Shown here: positions 6,414 to 6,533 of the stretch, one piece after another
Position numbering within the stretch: the first letter of the stretch is position 1
Layout of the letters: each line of letters begins with the position of its first letter
Source: an uncultured Eubacteriales bacterium
GTDB lineage: Bacteria > Bacillota > Clostridia > Christensenellales > Borkfalkiaceae
Assembly (NCBI GenBank): GCA_900554485.1
Contig: USHO01000062.1
Span: 1 to 6,533, forward strand
Length of the DNA stretch: 6,533 bases
Direction of reading: 5' to 3'
The notes under the pieces: model-generated
What the model saw: the letters and a program-made list of their open reading frames with translations, nothing else
Databases searched by the model: none
What the model was told of the DNA's origin: nothing
Program-made: the position numbers and the translations under genes

Positions 6414-6420
6414 GAGGTGA
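6414..6420 (+). promoter_or_regulatory. ribosome binding site of the right-edge gene
   Basis: GAGGTGA lies 8 nt before the ATG at 6429, a standard Bacillota spacing. It is the main support for reading a plus-strand gene here. Confidence 0.65.
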
Positions 6421-6428
6421 ATAATAAA

Positions 6429-6533
6429 ATGAGATACTATAATCAGACAAACTATCCCCATGTTCCATATCCGACACTGACAGATCTTCCTGAACTGGGA
6501 CGTTCAGATACAACCGTCAGAGATGCGGGCTGT
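6429..6533 (+). CDS. start of an unknown gene, possibly a C39-like cysteine peptidase; runs off the right edge
   Basis: Thirty-five codons are open from the ATG to the edge, behind a good ribosome site and an extended -10 element. The peptide starts MRYYNQTNYPHVPYPT and ends TTVRDAGC. Short clostridial and phage-associated proteins of the C39_2 papain-like class often begin with a similar NQ..YPxVPY stretch and then reach a GCGPT motif whose Cys is catalytic. If so, the last visible codon is that Cys. This is a weak match to a remembered pattern, without the downstream His and Asp. Codon choice (ACA, TCA, CCA, AGA) is more AT-rich than in the neighbouring genes. There is no signal peptide. 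Confidence 0.5.
   Translation, partial: MRYYNQTNYPHVPYPTLTDLPELGRSDTTVRDAGC

Noticed and set aside
6385..6513. Extension of sleB upstream to the TTG at 6513
   Set aside because: The extra 43 residues have no signal peptide and no peptidoglycan-binding similarity, and they lie opposite a plus-strand promoter element, ribosome site and gene start.

Overview
The window looks like a piece of an endospore-forming Bacillota genome, most likely an uncultured clostridium. The main reason is a sleB-ypeB pair, the spore-cortex germination operon, which is essentially confined to spore formers. Strong AGGAGG-type ribosome sites, a near-consensus sigma-A promoter, AT-rich intergenic DNA and moderately GC-rich coding DNA fit the same picture. 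The lineage is inferred; there is no rRNA or other marker in the window.

Layout, left to right. (1) Bases 1-564, minus strand: the 5' part of a TauE/SafE (TSUP) permease gene with a GTG start; it runs off the left edge and carries an unusual acidic region after the first membrane half. (2) Bases 565-777: divergent intergenic region with a good sigma-A promoter and a leader stem-loop for the next gene. (3) Bases 778-3774, plus strand: a 998-residue cell-envelope protein with a lipoprotein-like signal peptide, three divergent beta-sandwich modules, an acidic Ser/Asp stalk, one C-terminal membrane helix and a charged cytoplasmic tail. (4) A 16-bp-stem intrinsic terminator lies between this gene and the convergent ypeB. 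(5) Bases 3856-5907, minus strand: YpeB with about 240 extra Lys/Arg/Ala/Glu-rich residues in front of its membrane anchor. (6) Bases 5917 to about 6384, minus strand: sleB, directly upstream of ypeB and clearly in the same operon, but missing its signal peptide and the start of its peptidoglycan-binding domain. (7) From about 6385 to the right edge the sequence changes character. It holds a plus-strand extended -10 element, a ribosome site and the first 35 codons of a possible C39-like cysteine peptidase.

SleB and YpeB work together: SleB is a lytic enzyme that cleaves spore cortex peptidoglycan during germination, and YpeB is the membrane partner it needs for stability and localisation. The large envelope protein and the TauE-like permease have no visible functional link to them. 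The points most worth following up are the basic YpeB extension, the break in sleB next to an inverted repeat at about 6377-6405, and the architecture of the three-module envelope protein.
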